From NCBI GenBank assembly GCA_043801935.1, contig JAZDLO010000043.1, positions 1 through 27,517 of the forward strand: a DNA stretch of 27,517 nt, in the 5' to 3' direction. Source of the stretch: JAZDLO01 sp043801935 (lineage in GTDB: Bacteria; Actinomycetota; Thermoleophilia; RBG-16-64-13). The notes under the pieces were generated by a model, which saw nothing but the letters and a program-made list of their open reading frames with translations, ran no database searches and was not told the origin of the DNA. This document shows positions 13,992-22,083 of this stretch, piece by piece. Position 1 is the stretch's first letter, and each line of letters opens with the position of its first letter. The position numbers and the translations under genes were made by a program.

Positions 13992-16514
13992 ATGTCCGAA
14001 CAGGTCTTCACGAATTGCACCAACAGCGGGCCGGTATCGGTGTACGTCCAGGATGGAAAGATCGTCCGGATCCGTCCCTTGGTCGCGCAAGGGGAGGATT
14101 ACAGGCCCTGGGTGATCGAAGCCGGCGGCAAGGAATACTCCCCGCCGAACAAAGTGACGTTGGCCCCCTACGTGCACGGCGAACGGCGCCGCATATACTC
14201 TGACGAGCGCATCAAGTACCCTATGAAACGGGTCGACTTCGATCCCAACGGCGAACGGAATCCTCAGAACCGCGGTAGATCCGCCTACGAGCGCATCTCC
14301 TGGGACGAGGCTCTGGACCTGGTGTCCGGCGAGCTCAAACGTGTCAAGGACACCTACGGTGGTTCCGCGATAAGCGGCTGCACCTCGTCGCATCACAACT
14401 GGGGCATCGTCGGCTACAAGATGGGTCCGTTCGCGCGTTTCATGAACATGCTCGAGTTCACCCCTGTCTTGGACAATCCCGACAGCTGGGAAGGGTGGCA
14501 TTGGGGAGCTACGCACACCTACGGCTTCTTCTGGCGCCTGGGTATGCCGGAGCCCTACGACATGCTACAGGACGCTCTGCAGAACGCGGAGATGATCGTG
14601 TACTGGTCCAACGACCCGGATTCCACGCGGGGCACGTATTCCGGCCAGGACTCGGCTCTGTGGCGCCAATGGCTCAAGGAGAAGGGCGTCAAGATGGTCT
14701 TCATCGATCCCTTCTACAACTACACCAACGCCGCGATGGGGGGCAAGTGGATCGCGCCGCGATTGGGCACCGACACCGCGATAGCGATGGCCATCGCCTT
14801 CGTCTGGATCACTGAGGGTACATATAACAAGGAGTACCTCGAGGACCGCACGATCGGTTTCGACGAATTCAAGAAGTATGTTCTCGGCGAGATCGACGGT
14901 CAGCCCAAGACACCCGAGTGGGCCGCGGCCGAATCCGGCGTCGAAGCGCGGTTCATACTCACCCTGGCGCGCGAATGGGCTGAGAAGCGGACGGTGCTTT
15001 CGGGCGGCTCCCGCGGTGGAGAGGGCGGTGCCTGCCGCGAAGCTTACGGCACCGAGTGGGCTCGTATGATGGTTTTGTTGCAGGCCATGCAGGGACTGGG
15101 CGCGCCGGGCCGGAGCATCTGGGGCACTACCATGGGCGCACCCTCCGATGCGACCATTTGGGTCCCGAGCTACGGTGACATGGAGGGCAAGATCTCCAGT
15201 TCCACCAAGGCGGCCAAGCACATCCCCGTCAACCCCACACGGCAACGTCTGTGGCGCCTGACCGTGCCCGACGCGATCCTCGATCCGCCGGTGAGCTGGT
15301 ACGGCGAGGGCTTCTGCGGTCAGAGCCTGGAGCAGCAGTTCACGCACTTCGACTACCCCATGGAAGGTTATTCGGAGGTCAAGCTTTGGTACCGCTACGG
15401 CGGCTCCTTCATGGGTACCATGAGCGATACCACCAAGTGGGTGCGCATGTATCAGAGTCCTAAGTTGGAGTTCGTGGTCAACCAGGACATCTGGTACAAC
15501 AGCGAGACCCGGATGGCCGATGTCATCTTGCCCGCATGCACCAACTTCGAGCGCGACGACATGGGCGAGTGGGCGGCGGTGAACGGCTATACGGTGCATG
15601 CCAGCAGCGGATGCAACTTCAGGGTCGTGGTGCGGCAGCAGAAATGCATCGAGCCGCTGTGGGAGTCGAAGTCGGACTACCAGATCTTCTCCCTTCTCGC
15701 CGAGCGGCTCGGCCGAAAGGAGGAGTTCACCGATGGGGGCAAGACCGAGGTCGACTGGGTAAAGGCCTTCTTCGACATATCCGACCTGCCTGGGGAGACC
15801 AGCTGGGAGGAGTTCGACCGCAAGGGCTACCACATCATCAATATCAAGGACGACTACAAGCCGACGCCGTCGCTGCGCTGGTTCTACGAGGGACGATCCT
15901 GCGACACGCCGGACCTCCAAAACCCCAAGCGGCTGACGGACAGGTCCGGGGAGCTGGGCACCTACAGCGGCAAGATCGAGTTTGTGTCGGAAAGCCTGAC
16001 GGCGCATTTCCCGGATGATGAAGAGCGACCGGTCTCCCCGCGCTACATTCCCAGCTGGGAAGGGCACCGCAGCGAGTTGGCTCAGGCATACCCGTTGCAG
16101 CTGGTGTCGCCCCATCCGCGTTTCTCGTTTCACTGCCACTACGACAAGCACACCGACTGGCTGGACGACATACCCGTGCACCGCATCAAGAAGGACGGTT
16201 ATGCGTGGTGGCCGGCCCGTCTTAATCCAGAGGACGCAGCCGAGCGAGGCATCAAGAACCAGGACATCGTGCGCCTCCACAACGACCGCGGCTCGGTGCT
16301 CTGCATCGCCGTGATCACGGAGCGCGTACGCCCCGGCGTCGTGCACAGCTACTGCTCTTCTGCCAAGTACGATCCGCTGACCCGCGGTCGGGCCGATGCG
16401 GTCGACAGGGGCGGGTGCGTCAACATGCTGACGCCGACACGCATGGTGTCGAAGAACGCGCCGGGGATGACTCCCAATTCCTGCCTCGTCGAGATCGAGA
16501 AATGGGAGGGCTGA
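13992..16514 (+). CDS. athL: Pyrogallol-phloroglucinol transhydroxylase-like large subunit
   Basis: This 840-aa molybdopterin subunit, from memory, resembles the Pelobacter acidigallici transhydroxylase along its whole length. The N-terminus reads TNSGPVSVYVQDGKI and has no CxxC cluster motif, as in that enzyme. Active-site residues fit with constant spacing: H134 (His144), Y142 (Tyr152), D164 (Asp174), S165 (the Mo-ligating Ser175) and W166 (Trp176). They sit in SSHHNWGIVGY and NPDSWEGWHWG. The C-terminal cofactor domain has RLNPEDAAERGIKNQDIV and ends LVEIEKWEG. The known enzyme moves a hydroxyl group between phenols (pyrogallol to phloroglucinol, with tetrahydroxybenzene as cosubstrate) without net redox. 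It is first gene of an operon with its small subunit four bases downstream. The exact phenol is not proven. Confidence 0.85.
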   Translation: MSEQVFTNCTNSGPVSVYVQDGKIVRIRPLVAQGEDYRPWVIEAGGKEYSPPNKVTLAPYVHGERRRIYSDERIKYPMKRVDFDPNGERNPQNRGRSAYERISWDEALDLVSGELKRVKDTYGGSAISGCTSSHHNWGIVGYKMGPFARFMNMLEFTPVLDNPDSWEGWHWGATHTYGFFWRLGMPEPYDMLQDALQNAEMIVYWSNDPDSTRGTYSGQDSALWRQWLKEKGVKMVFIDPFYNYTNAAMGGKWIAPRLGTDTAIAMAIAFVWITEGTYNKEYLEDRTIGFDEFKKYVLGEIDGQPKTPEWAAAESGVEARFILTLAREWAEKRTVLSGGSRGGEGGACREAYGTEWARMMVLLQAMQGLGAPGRSIWGTTMGAPSDATIWVPSYGDMEGKISSSTKAAKHIPVNPTRQRLWRLTVPDAILDPPVSWYGEGFCGQSLEQQFTHFDYPMEGYSEVKLWYRYGGSFMGTMSDTTKWVRMYQSPKLEFVVNQDIWYNSETRMADVILPACTNFERDDMGEWAAVNGYTVHASSGCNFRVVVRQQKCIEPLWESKSDYQIFSLLAERLGRKEEFTDGGKTEVDWVKAFFDISDLPGETSWEEFDRKGYHIINIKDDYKPTPSLRWFYEGRSCDTPDLQNPKRLTDRSGELGTYSGKIEFVSESLTAHFPDDEERPVSPRYIPSWEGHRSELAQAYPLQLVSPHPRFSFHCHYDKHTDWLDDIPVHRIKKDGYAWWPARLNPEDAAERGIKNQDIVRLHNDRGSVLCIAVITERVRPGVVHSYCSSAKYDPLTRGRADAVDRGGCVNMLTPTRMVSKNAPGMTPNSCLVEIEKWEG

Positions 16515-16518
16515 GAGA

Positions 16519-17358
16519 ATGGCTCGTTTGAGTCTGTTGATCGATGTGACCAAGTGCACCGGCTGCTACAACTGCGTTCTGGCCTGCCGCGACGAGTACT
16601 ATGGCAACGACTACAGCCCTTATTCGGCCGCCCAGCCGCTAGACGGCCAGTTTTGGATGCAGATCAAGGAGATCGAGCGAGGCAGCTACCCCAAACCCAA
16701 GGTCGATTACATCCCGACCCCCTGCATGCACTGTGGGACGGCGCCCTGTTTGGATGTGGCGGCCGACGACGCCGTGTACCGTCGCGAGGACGGGATAGTG
16801 TTGATCGACCCCCACAAGGCCAAAGGCCAGAGATCGATCGTCAACGCGTGTCCCTACCGAGTGATCTTCTGGAACGCCGAACTGCAGGTACCGCAGAAGT
16901 GCACTCTGTGCGCCCATCGTCTGGATGAAGGCGTCAAGGAGCCGCGGTGCGTGGAGGCATGCCCGACCGGCGCGCTGGTCTTCGGCGACCTGGAAGACCT
17001 GGCCAGCGGCATCGCCAAACTCTCGGCCGCGCTTGAGACCGAAACCTACCATCCTGAGTACAGGACAGATTCGATGGTCAAGTACGTGGGTATTCCCAAA
17101 CGCTTCATCGCCGGAGAAGTCGTCCGAGAGGATGTGCCCGGCGAGTGCGCCCAGGGAGTGCTGATCACCCTTGAAAGTGGGGGTTCAAGGCAGGAGACTC
17201 GCTCGGACAGCTACGGCGATTTCGAATTCGAGGGGTTGGAGAACAATAGGGCCTATCGCATCCGCGTCGAACATGGAGGCTACGCACCGAAGACTCTTGA
17301 CGTGGTCACCCGGACTGATGTCAACTTAGGTGAGATCATGCTGGCACCATTGAGCTGA
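16519..17358 (+). CDS. bthL: Transhydroxylase-like iron-sulfur small subunit (three [4Fe-4S] clusters)
   Basis: This 279-aa partner of the preceding gene has twelve cluster cysteines: C13/16/19/23, C69/72/77, C111 and C128/131/144/148. The fourth cluster is lost: where the related protein at 5763-6584 has CTGCQAC, this one reads AKGQRSI, and the cysteine after CMHCGTAPC is Ala. The known transhydroxylase small subunit, as I recall it, has the same loss (EDGIVLIDPEKAKGK) and three clusters, so this supports a true transhydroxylase pair. From about residue 190 a beta-sandwich domain follows, with a YGDFEFEGL strand. The first ATG follows the alpha stop by four bases. It probably has a structural role, because the reaction needs no external electron flow. 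Confidence 0.87.
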   Translation: MARLSLLIDVTKCTGCYNCVLACRDEYYGNDYSPYSAAQPLDGQFWMQIKEIERGSYPKPKVDYIPTPCMHCGTAPCLDVAADDAVYRREDGIVLIDPHKAKGQRSIVNACPYRVIFWNAELQVPQKCTLCAHRLDEGVKEPRCVEACPTGALVFGDLEDLASGIAKLSAALETETYHPEYRTDSMVKYVGIPKRFIAGEVVREDVPGECAQGVLITLESGGSRQETRSDSYGDFEFEGLENNRAYRIRVEHGGYAPKTLDVVTRTDVNLGEIMLAPLS

Positions 17359-17383
17359 TCCTCAACGACTTGGAAAGGGTCCG

Positions 17384-18580
17384 ATGAACGAAGTCGTCAT
17401 CGTCAGCGCGGTACGTACCGCCGTGGGCCGGATCGGCGGGGCGCTCAAAGACATCCAACCTGAGGACTTGGCCGTCGCGGTCATGGACGCGGCTATCCAG
17501 CGCGCCGGTATCGAACCGGGAGCGATCGACGAGGTCATCTTCGGTCAGACGAAGCAGAGCGCCGACGCGGCCAATCTGGCCCGCGTCGCGGCTTTGAAGG
17601 CGGGTTTGCCCATCGAGGTCCCGGCCTACACGGTCATGCGGCAGTGCGGCTCCGGCCTACAGGCGGTGAACAACGCCGCCCAGGCCATCATGGCCGGCTT
17701 GGCCGACATAGTGGTGGCCGGGGGCACCGAGAGCATGAGTAACGCCCCTTACTATATGAGAGGCGCTCGCTACGGCTACGGGTCGGGCAACGCGGTGCTG
17801 GTGGATTCGAACACCGAGAGCCAGCCGCGCTCGCAACCCGTCGCGACCTACGGCGATCTCACCATGGGCCTGACTGCCGAGAACCTGGCGGCTAAGTATG
17901 GGATCAGCCGCGAGGAGCAGGACGCCTTCGCCCTCCGCAGCCAGGAGAGGGCGTTCGCCGCCATCGAGGCGGGGCGCTTCTCTGAGGAGATCGTGCCGGT
18001 CGAGATACCGCAGAAGAAGGGTGCGCCGCTGATGTTCGACACCGACGAGCATCCGCGCACGACGAGCTTGGAGCAACTGGCCAAGCTGTCCCCGGTGTTC
18101 AAAGAGGGAGGATCTGTGACCGCAGGGAATTCCTCGGGTCGCAACGACGGCGCCGCCTGCCTGGTGGTGATGTCGGCGGTTGAGGCGCAGAAACGCGCGC
18201 TGCAGCCCTTGGCCGTTATCCGAAGTCAGGCCGTGGCCGGCGTTCCCCCGGAGATCATGGGCATCGGGCCCGTCCCGGCGACTCTCAAGTCGTTGGCTTT
18301 GGCCGGTCTCAGCTTGGATGACATCGGCCTGATCGAACTGAACGAGGCCTTCGCCGCTCAGAGTCTGGCGGTGATCAGGGAACTCGGGCTGAATCAGGAC
18401 ATCGTCAACGTCAACGGCGGCGCCATCGCTCTGGGGCATCCCCTCGGTTGCTCCGGCGCCCGGATACTGACCACTCTGCTCTTCGAGATGCGCCGGCGGG
18501 GAACGCGCTACGGGCTGGCCACACTCTGCATCGCCGGAGGACAGGGAATCGCGACGGTCGTCGAATCGGCGACACGATAG
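17384..18580 (+). CDS. Thiolase (acetyl-CoA C-acyltransferase)
   Basis: This 398-aa type II thiolase has all three catalytic positions: C88 in MRQCGSG (acyl-enzyme), H352 in ALGHPLG and C382 in LCIAGGQG. The NEAFAAQ motif is at 320-326. It condenses two acetyl-CoA or, in the degradative direction, cleaves a 3-ketoacyl-CoA. The gene starts 25 bases after the small-subunit stop, with GGAAAGGG upstream, so it is in the same operon. In trihydroxybenzene fermentation the ring-opened C6 keto acid is finally cleaved thiolytically to acetyl units, so a thiolase here fits that route. A general acetoacetyl-CoA thiolase (AtoB) role cannot be excluded. Confidence 0.9.
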   Translation: MNEVVIVSAVRTAVGRIGGALKDIQPEDLAVAVMDAAIQRAGIEPGAIDEVIFGQTKQSADAANLARVAALKAGLPIEVPAYTVMRQCGSGLQAVNNAAQAIMAGLADIVVAGGTESMSNAPYYMRGARYGYGSGNAVLVDSNTESQPRSQPVATYGDLTMGLTAENLAAKYGISREEQDAFALRSQERAFAAIEAGRFSEEIVPVEIPQKKGAPLMFDTDEHPRTTSLEQLAKLSPVFKEGGSVTAGNSSGRNDGAACLVVMSAVEAQKRALQPLAVIRSQAVAGVPPEIMGIGPVPATLKSLALAGLSLDDIGLIELNEAFAAQSLAVIRELGLNQDIVNVNGGAIALGHPLGCSGARILTTLLFEMRRRGTRYGLATLCIAGGQGIATVVESATR

Positions 18581-18602
18581 ACGCGGCTGTGGGTGGTATG
18601 CG

Positions 18603-19754
18603 GTGAAGACTCACGAGTATCAGGCGCGGGAGATATTGGCTGCTTACAGCGTCCCTTTCGCTCCGGGCCGGGTCGCGGAAACGCCGGACGAGGTGGAGAC
18701 CATCGCCCGTGACCTGGGGGGCCGGGTCGTCGTCAAGGCCCAAGTCCACGCGGGAGGCCGGGGCAAGGCCGGTGGGGTCAAGCTCGGCAGCTCTCCCGAG
18801 GAGGCACGTGAGCACGCCCGCGCGATGCTTGACTCATCCCTCAAAGGCCGTACGGTGCGCAAGGTCCTTGTGGTGCAGGCTCTTACCATCGCCAGAGAGT
18901 TCTACCTGGGCGCGGTCCTCGATAGGGCGCAGAGGAGCATCACCCTGATGGCCAGCGCGATGGGCGGGGTGGATATCGAGGAGGTGGCACGGTCGTCACC
19001 GGGCGCGATCGTCAAGATCACCGCCGACCCGCTCATGGGACTCGCCGACTATCAGGCATGGGATCTGTCTCTTGCCGTCGGCCTCAGCGGAGGCAATGCG
19101 AGAGCGTTCGCAGCGGCAGCGAGATCGCTCTACCGAGCCTTCCTCGACTGCGATTGCTCGCTGCTCGAGGTGAACCCGTTGGCCCTGACCGAGGAAGGCG
19201 ATTTGATCGCCCTGGACTCGAAGATGGTCGTCGATGACAATGCCCTCTACCGTCGGCCGGCCCTTGCGGCCCTGCGGGACACGAGCGAGGAGGAGCCGGC
19301 CGAGGCGGAAGCCCAGGATCTGGGGCTCAGCTACATCAAACTGGACGGAGATATCGGGTGCATGGTCAACGGAGCCGGGTTGGCGATGGCGACCATGGAC
19401 ACGATCAAGCTCCGGGGGGGCGAGCCCGCCAATTTCCTCGATATCGGGGGAGGAGCCAGCGTCGAGCAGATAGACGCCGCCCTGCGGATCATCCTGAAGG
19501 ACAAGAAGGTCCGTGCGGTTCTGGTGAATATCTTCGGCGGCATCACCCGCTGCGACACCGTGGCCCAGGCCCTGGCCGATCGCCTCGACCTGGGAGCAGT
19601 CGGCATCCCTGTGGTCGCTCGACTGGTCGGCACCAACGCGGCCGAGGGGCGGCAGATACTCGAAAGCACCGACGTGACCCTGGTCACCACCCTGTCGGAG
19701 GCCGCCGAGCTGGTCGTGTATCTCGCCCGCGAGCGGGGGAAGGGGCCGAGGTGA
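18603..19754 (+). CDS. sucC: Succinyl-CoA ligase (ADP/GDP-forming) beta subunit-like
   Basis: This 383-aa protein has an ATP-grasp domain with KAQVHAGGRGKAGG at about 45-58, followed by a CoA-ligase domain with a VNGAGLAM segment near 255 and GGITRCD at 312-318. ALDSKMVVDDNALYR around 203-217 is the usual metal/nucleotide region. The start is GTG at 18603 after a GGTATGCGGT context, 22 bases past the thiolase stop. The stop overlaps sucD by four bases (GTGA), so the two subunits are coupled. With SucD it either activates a carboxylic acid with CoA and ATP, or makes ATP from an acyl-CoA. Its place next to thiolase and transhydroxylase suggests a catabolic acid, perhaps not only succinate. Confidence 0.9.
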   Translation: MKTHEYQAREILAAYSVPFAPGRVAETPDEVETIARDLGGRVVVKAQVHAGGRGKAGGVKLGSSPEEAREHARAMLDSSLKGRTVRKVLVVQALTIAREFYLGAVLDRAQRSITLMASAMGGVDIEEVARSSPGAIVKITADPLMGLADYQAWDLSLAVGLSGGNARAFAAAARSLYRAFLDCDCSLLEVNPLALTEEGDLIALDSKMVVDDNALYRRPALAALRDTSEEEPAEAEAQDLGLSYIKLDGDIGCMVNGAGLAMATMDTIKLRGGEPANFLDIGGGASVEQIDAALRIILKDKKVRAVLVNIFGGITRCDTVAQALADRLDLGAVGIPVVARLVGTNAAEGRQILESTDVTLVTTLSEAAELVVYLARERGKGPR

Positions 19755-20632
19755 GTATCCTCATCGACGCGACCAGTAGAGTAGTGGTGCAGAACATGAC
19801 CGGTCGCGAGGGGAGCTTCCACACCCGTCAGATGCTGGCCTACGGGACCAAGGTGGTGGCCGGGACGGCTCCGGGCAAAGGTGGTCAGTCGGTCGAGGAT
19901 GTGCCCGTGTTCGATTCATTGGGACAAGCGGTCGGTGCCCAGCCGGCCGATACGTCGATAATCTTCGTGCCCGCTCCCTTCGCCCCCGATGCGATAGTGG
20001 AGGCGGCGGACCATGGGATCCGGCTGATCGTCTGCATCACCGAGGGTATTCCGGCTCTCGACATGGTGAAAGTCTATGCCCACGTGCGGGCGAAGGGCTG
20101 CCGCCTCATCGGTCCGAACTGCCCGGGCCTCATCTCCCCCGGCCGCTGCAAGGTCGGCATCATGCCGGCCAATGTGTACTCACCCGGACCGGTCGGGGTA
20201 GTGTCGCGCAGTGGGACGTTGACCTACGAGATCGCCAGCGAGTTGACCGCACTAGGGTTGGGTCAGTCGACCTGCGTGGGCATCGGCGGGGACCCGATCA
20301 TCGGCTCGTCCTTCATCGATATCCTCAATCTCTTTGAGGAAGACCCGGAGACCCGAGCGGTCGCCCTGATCGGCGAGATCGGGGGGGCGGACGAGGAGGA
20401 GGCGGCGGCGTTCATCGCCGGCGGGATGAAGAAGCCGGTGGTGGCCCTGGTCGCGGGCAAGACCGCCCCATCGGACAAGCGCATGGGCCACGCCGGGGCC
20501 ATCGTCTCCGCCGGTCGCGGCACGGCCGCCGAGAAGATCAAGGCGCTGGAGGAGGCGGGTGCCACCGTCGCAGGCACCACCGAGGAAATGGCTCAGGCCA
20601 TCGCCGGCATCATGGCCGCCGACTGCGACTAA
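19751..20632 (+). CDS. sucD: Succinyl-CoA ligase alpha subunit-like
   Basis: This 293-aa protein has an N-terminal CoA-binding Rossmann domain (VQNMTGREGSFHT at about 14-25; GPNCPGLI at 121-128) and a ligase domain. The phosphohistidine is H247 in MGHAGAIV, matching the E. coli position. The GTG at 19751 overlaps the sucC stop; the frame is open further upstream, but only inside sucC. It is the last gene of the transhydroxylase operon. Alpha and beta together carry phosphate from ATP or to ADP through His247. Substrate preference between succinate and other short acids cannot be read from these motifs. Confidence 0.92.
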   Translation: MSILIDATSRVVVQNMTGREGSFHTRQMLAYGTKVVAGTAPGKGGQSVEDVPVFDSLGQAVGAQPADTSIIFVPAPFAPDAIVEAADHGIRLIVCITEGIPALDMVKVYAHVRAKGCRLIGPNCPGLISPGRCKVGIMPANVYSPGPVGVVSRSGTLTYEIASELTALGLGQSTCVGIGGDPIIGSSFIDILNLFEEDPETRAVALIGEIGGADEEEAAAFIAGGMKKPVVALVAGKTAPSDKRMGHAGAIVSAGRGTAAEKIKALEEAGATVAGTTEEMAQAIAGIMAADCD

Positions 20633-20672
20633 CAGCTCCTGCTCCAGATCGCCGGGGCCGAGAAAGCACCGC

Positions 20673-21068
20673 CTAGGCCACGGCCGTCGCCTCTATCTCG
20701 ATCATCCAGTCGGGCTCGGCAAGACGGACTATTCCGAGGAGCGTGCTCGCCGGCTTACAATTCGCTTCCTTGAGCCGCGCTCCGACCTTTGGGACGGCCT
20801 CCAAGAACGCGGGTATGTCGGTCACGTAGTAGTTCAGACGCACGACATCGGCCAGCTTGAGGCCGGCTTGGCCGAGGACCGTCTCCAGGTTGTCCAGCGC
20901 ACAGTGGAACTGAGCCATCATGTCGCCGGCGTGAATCGGATTCCCGTCGGCGTCCACCGAGATCTGGCCGGCGCAGAAGAGGACTTGCCTGGCCCCGCGC
21001 ACATCGATCGCCTGGGAGAAGTCGAACCGGTCTTGCCACTTCTCTGGGTTGATCGCTCTTCGTTCCAC
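20673..21068 (-). CDS. RidA/YjgF/UK114-family protein without the usual arginine
   Basis: This 131-aa protein has the RidA fold features: VLFCAGQISVDADGN, a central QFHCALDNLETVL helix, VVRLNYYVTDI and a closing IEIEATAVA strand. RidA proteins are trimers that hydrolyse reactive enamine/imine intermediates. The catalytic Arg105 of E. coli RidA lies in PARSCV; here the same place reads PASTLL, so Arg is Ser, and imine deaminase activity is doubtful. I chose GTG at 21066-21068, which has GGAGA five bases upstream. A TTG at 21080 gives four more residues but lies inside that ribosome site. It is convergent with sucD and possibly cotranscribed with the B3/B4 gene. Confidence 0.85.
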   Translation of the reverse strand: MERRAINPEKWQDRFDFSQAIDVRGARQVLFCAGQISVDADGNPIHAGDMMAQFHCALDNLETVLGQAGLKLADVVRLNYYVTDIPAFLEAVPKVGARLKEANCKPASTLLGIVRLAEPDWMIEIEATAVA

Positions 21069-21136
21069 GATATTCTCCAATCCGAAAGTTCTAGGAGCCT
21101 TCTTCTAGAGATAATCTCCTGAGTTCAAGCTCTCAT

Positions 21137-21853
21137 CTACGGTGCCAGGGAGATCCGGGGACTGGCCGCGGTCAGGAAGTGGACTCGGCTCCGGCCGCCG
21201 CAGAAGCGCTGCACCAATTCGGCGACTTCCGCGCAGGCCGTCTCGATCTCGGCCGGCGTCATCGGGGGCAGTCCGTCGACATTGAACTCGATGGCCTTAG
21301 TCTCGGGGAGGGTGAGAGTGTGATTCGCCTGCCGCCATGTCCAGCGGCGGGTCAAGACGGTATCGCCTTCGACGAAGACCACCTCGCCCGGTAGTGGATG
21401 CTCCATCTGCTCCGCGCCGAAGGGCACGAACTCCTCTCGGCCTGTGGCGAACCGCAACTCGATGTCGCCCGTGAGCATGTCGATAGCGTGGCCGCCCGCC
21501 GGAACCAGATGGCGGAGGGAGACGACGTTCCCGATGTCCACCAAGGCATTGATCGAAGGGAGCTCGTCGCCACGCAGGGCCCGCCGGGCCATAGCCTCGA
21601 CCGACGAACGGAACTCGGCCGGCTTCGCCCCGAACAAACGGTAGGCATCGCGCCAAGCCTTTATCCGGGGCTCCTCCGCCACGTGCTCCAATGCCACTTG
21701 CCCGCGCACCGACTCCTCCGCTTCCCGCAGCGACCTGAGCAAATCGGGAGGGGAGGGGCCGTTGGTGACGCCGTGCGCCACCACCACGCCCCGGACGTAG
21801 CCGGGGTAGTGGGCGAAGATCTCGGCCGCGATGCTGTAGCTGAAGTGTTCCAT
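21137..21853 (-). CDS. Free-standing B3/B4 tRNA-synthetase-like domain protein
   Basis: This 238-aa protein matches the B3/B4 domain, also found in the beta subunit of phenylalanyl-tRNA synthetase (PheT). The conserved core is visible at about residues 67-125: W then YRLFGAKP, FRSSVEAMARR, LPSINALVDIGNVVSL and a Pro-Ala-Gly-Gly loop leading to GHAIDML. Free-standing members are thought to edit mischarged tRNA or bind amino-acid-like ligands, without firm function. The ATG at 21853 starts the domain (MEHFSYSI) but lacks a good ribosome site. The frame is open to 22027, which would add a low-complexity Arg/Gly-rich extension that I consider untranslated. It is divergent from the GAPDH-like gene. 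Confidence 0.8.
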   Translation of the reverse strand: MEHFSYSIAAEIFAHYPGYVRGVVVAHGVTNGPSPPDLLRSLREAEESVRGQVALEHVAEEPRIKAWRDAYRLFGAKPAEFRSSVEAMARRALRGDELPSINALVDIGNVVSLRHLVPAGGHAIDMLTGDIELRFATGREEFVPFGAEQMEHPLPGEVVFVEGDTVLTRRWTWRQANHTLTLPETKAIEFNVDGLPPMTPAEIETACAEVAELVQRFCGGRSRVHFLTAASPRISLAP

Positions 21854-22016
21854 GATCGCGATTCTACCGGAGGAACGTCCCCACGGGTACCGGGCTGCCT
21901 CGCGTCCGGCTCGATCGGCCGCCCGCGGCGGCGCTTCTGTCCGGGCGACCGGCCCGCCCGTACCTGCGCCGACTCCCCACGACATGGTGAACCGGTCCGT
22001 CTGTCGGGACAGGTTA

Positions 22017-22046
22017 TTGCCCCACATTGGTCGCCTAGGGTATCCT
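22017..22046 (+). promoter_or_regulatory. Candidate promoter of the GAPDH/PGK/LarA operon
   Basis: TTGCCC at 22017-22022 and TATCCT at 22041-22046 are separated by 18 bases, each matching four of six consensus bases. The pair lies 38 bases before the GTG start at 22084. A GAGGGAG ribosome site follows at about 22071-22077. The rest of the 21854-22083 gap shows no gene that I can support. Confidence 0.45.
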
Positions 22047-22083
22047 CAGGGCTCAGGTATCGCATCGATAGAGGGAGCCGGCA

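Noticed and set aside
13992..16514. Call as a respiratory DMSO, nitrate or polysulfide reductase catalytic subunit
   Set aside because: No Tat signal, no N-terminal cluster motif and no membrane anchor gene is present, while transhydroxylase-specific residues are.
14565..16559. 664-codon open frame on the minus strand opposite the transhydroxylase large subunit
   Set aside because: It mirrors the codon pattern of the well-supported plus-strand gene in GC-rich DNA, and its translation shows no domain I recognise.
19358..19750. N-terminal extension of SucD
   Set aside because: It lies entirely within sucC, and the GTG at 19751 gives the normal SucD length with the usual 4-bp overlap.
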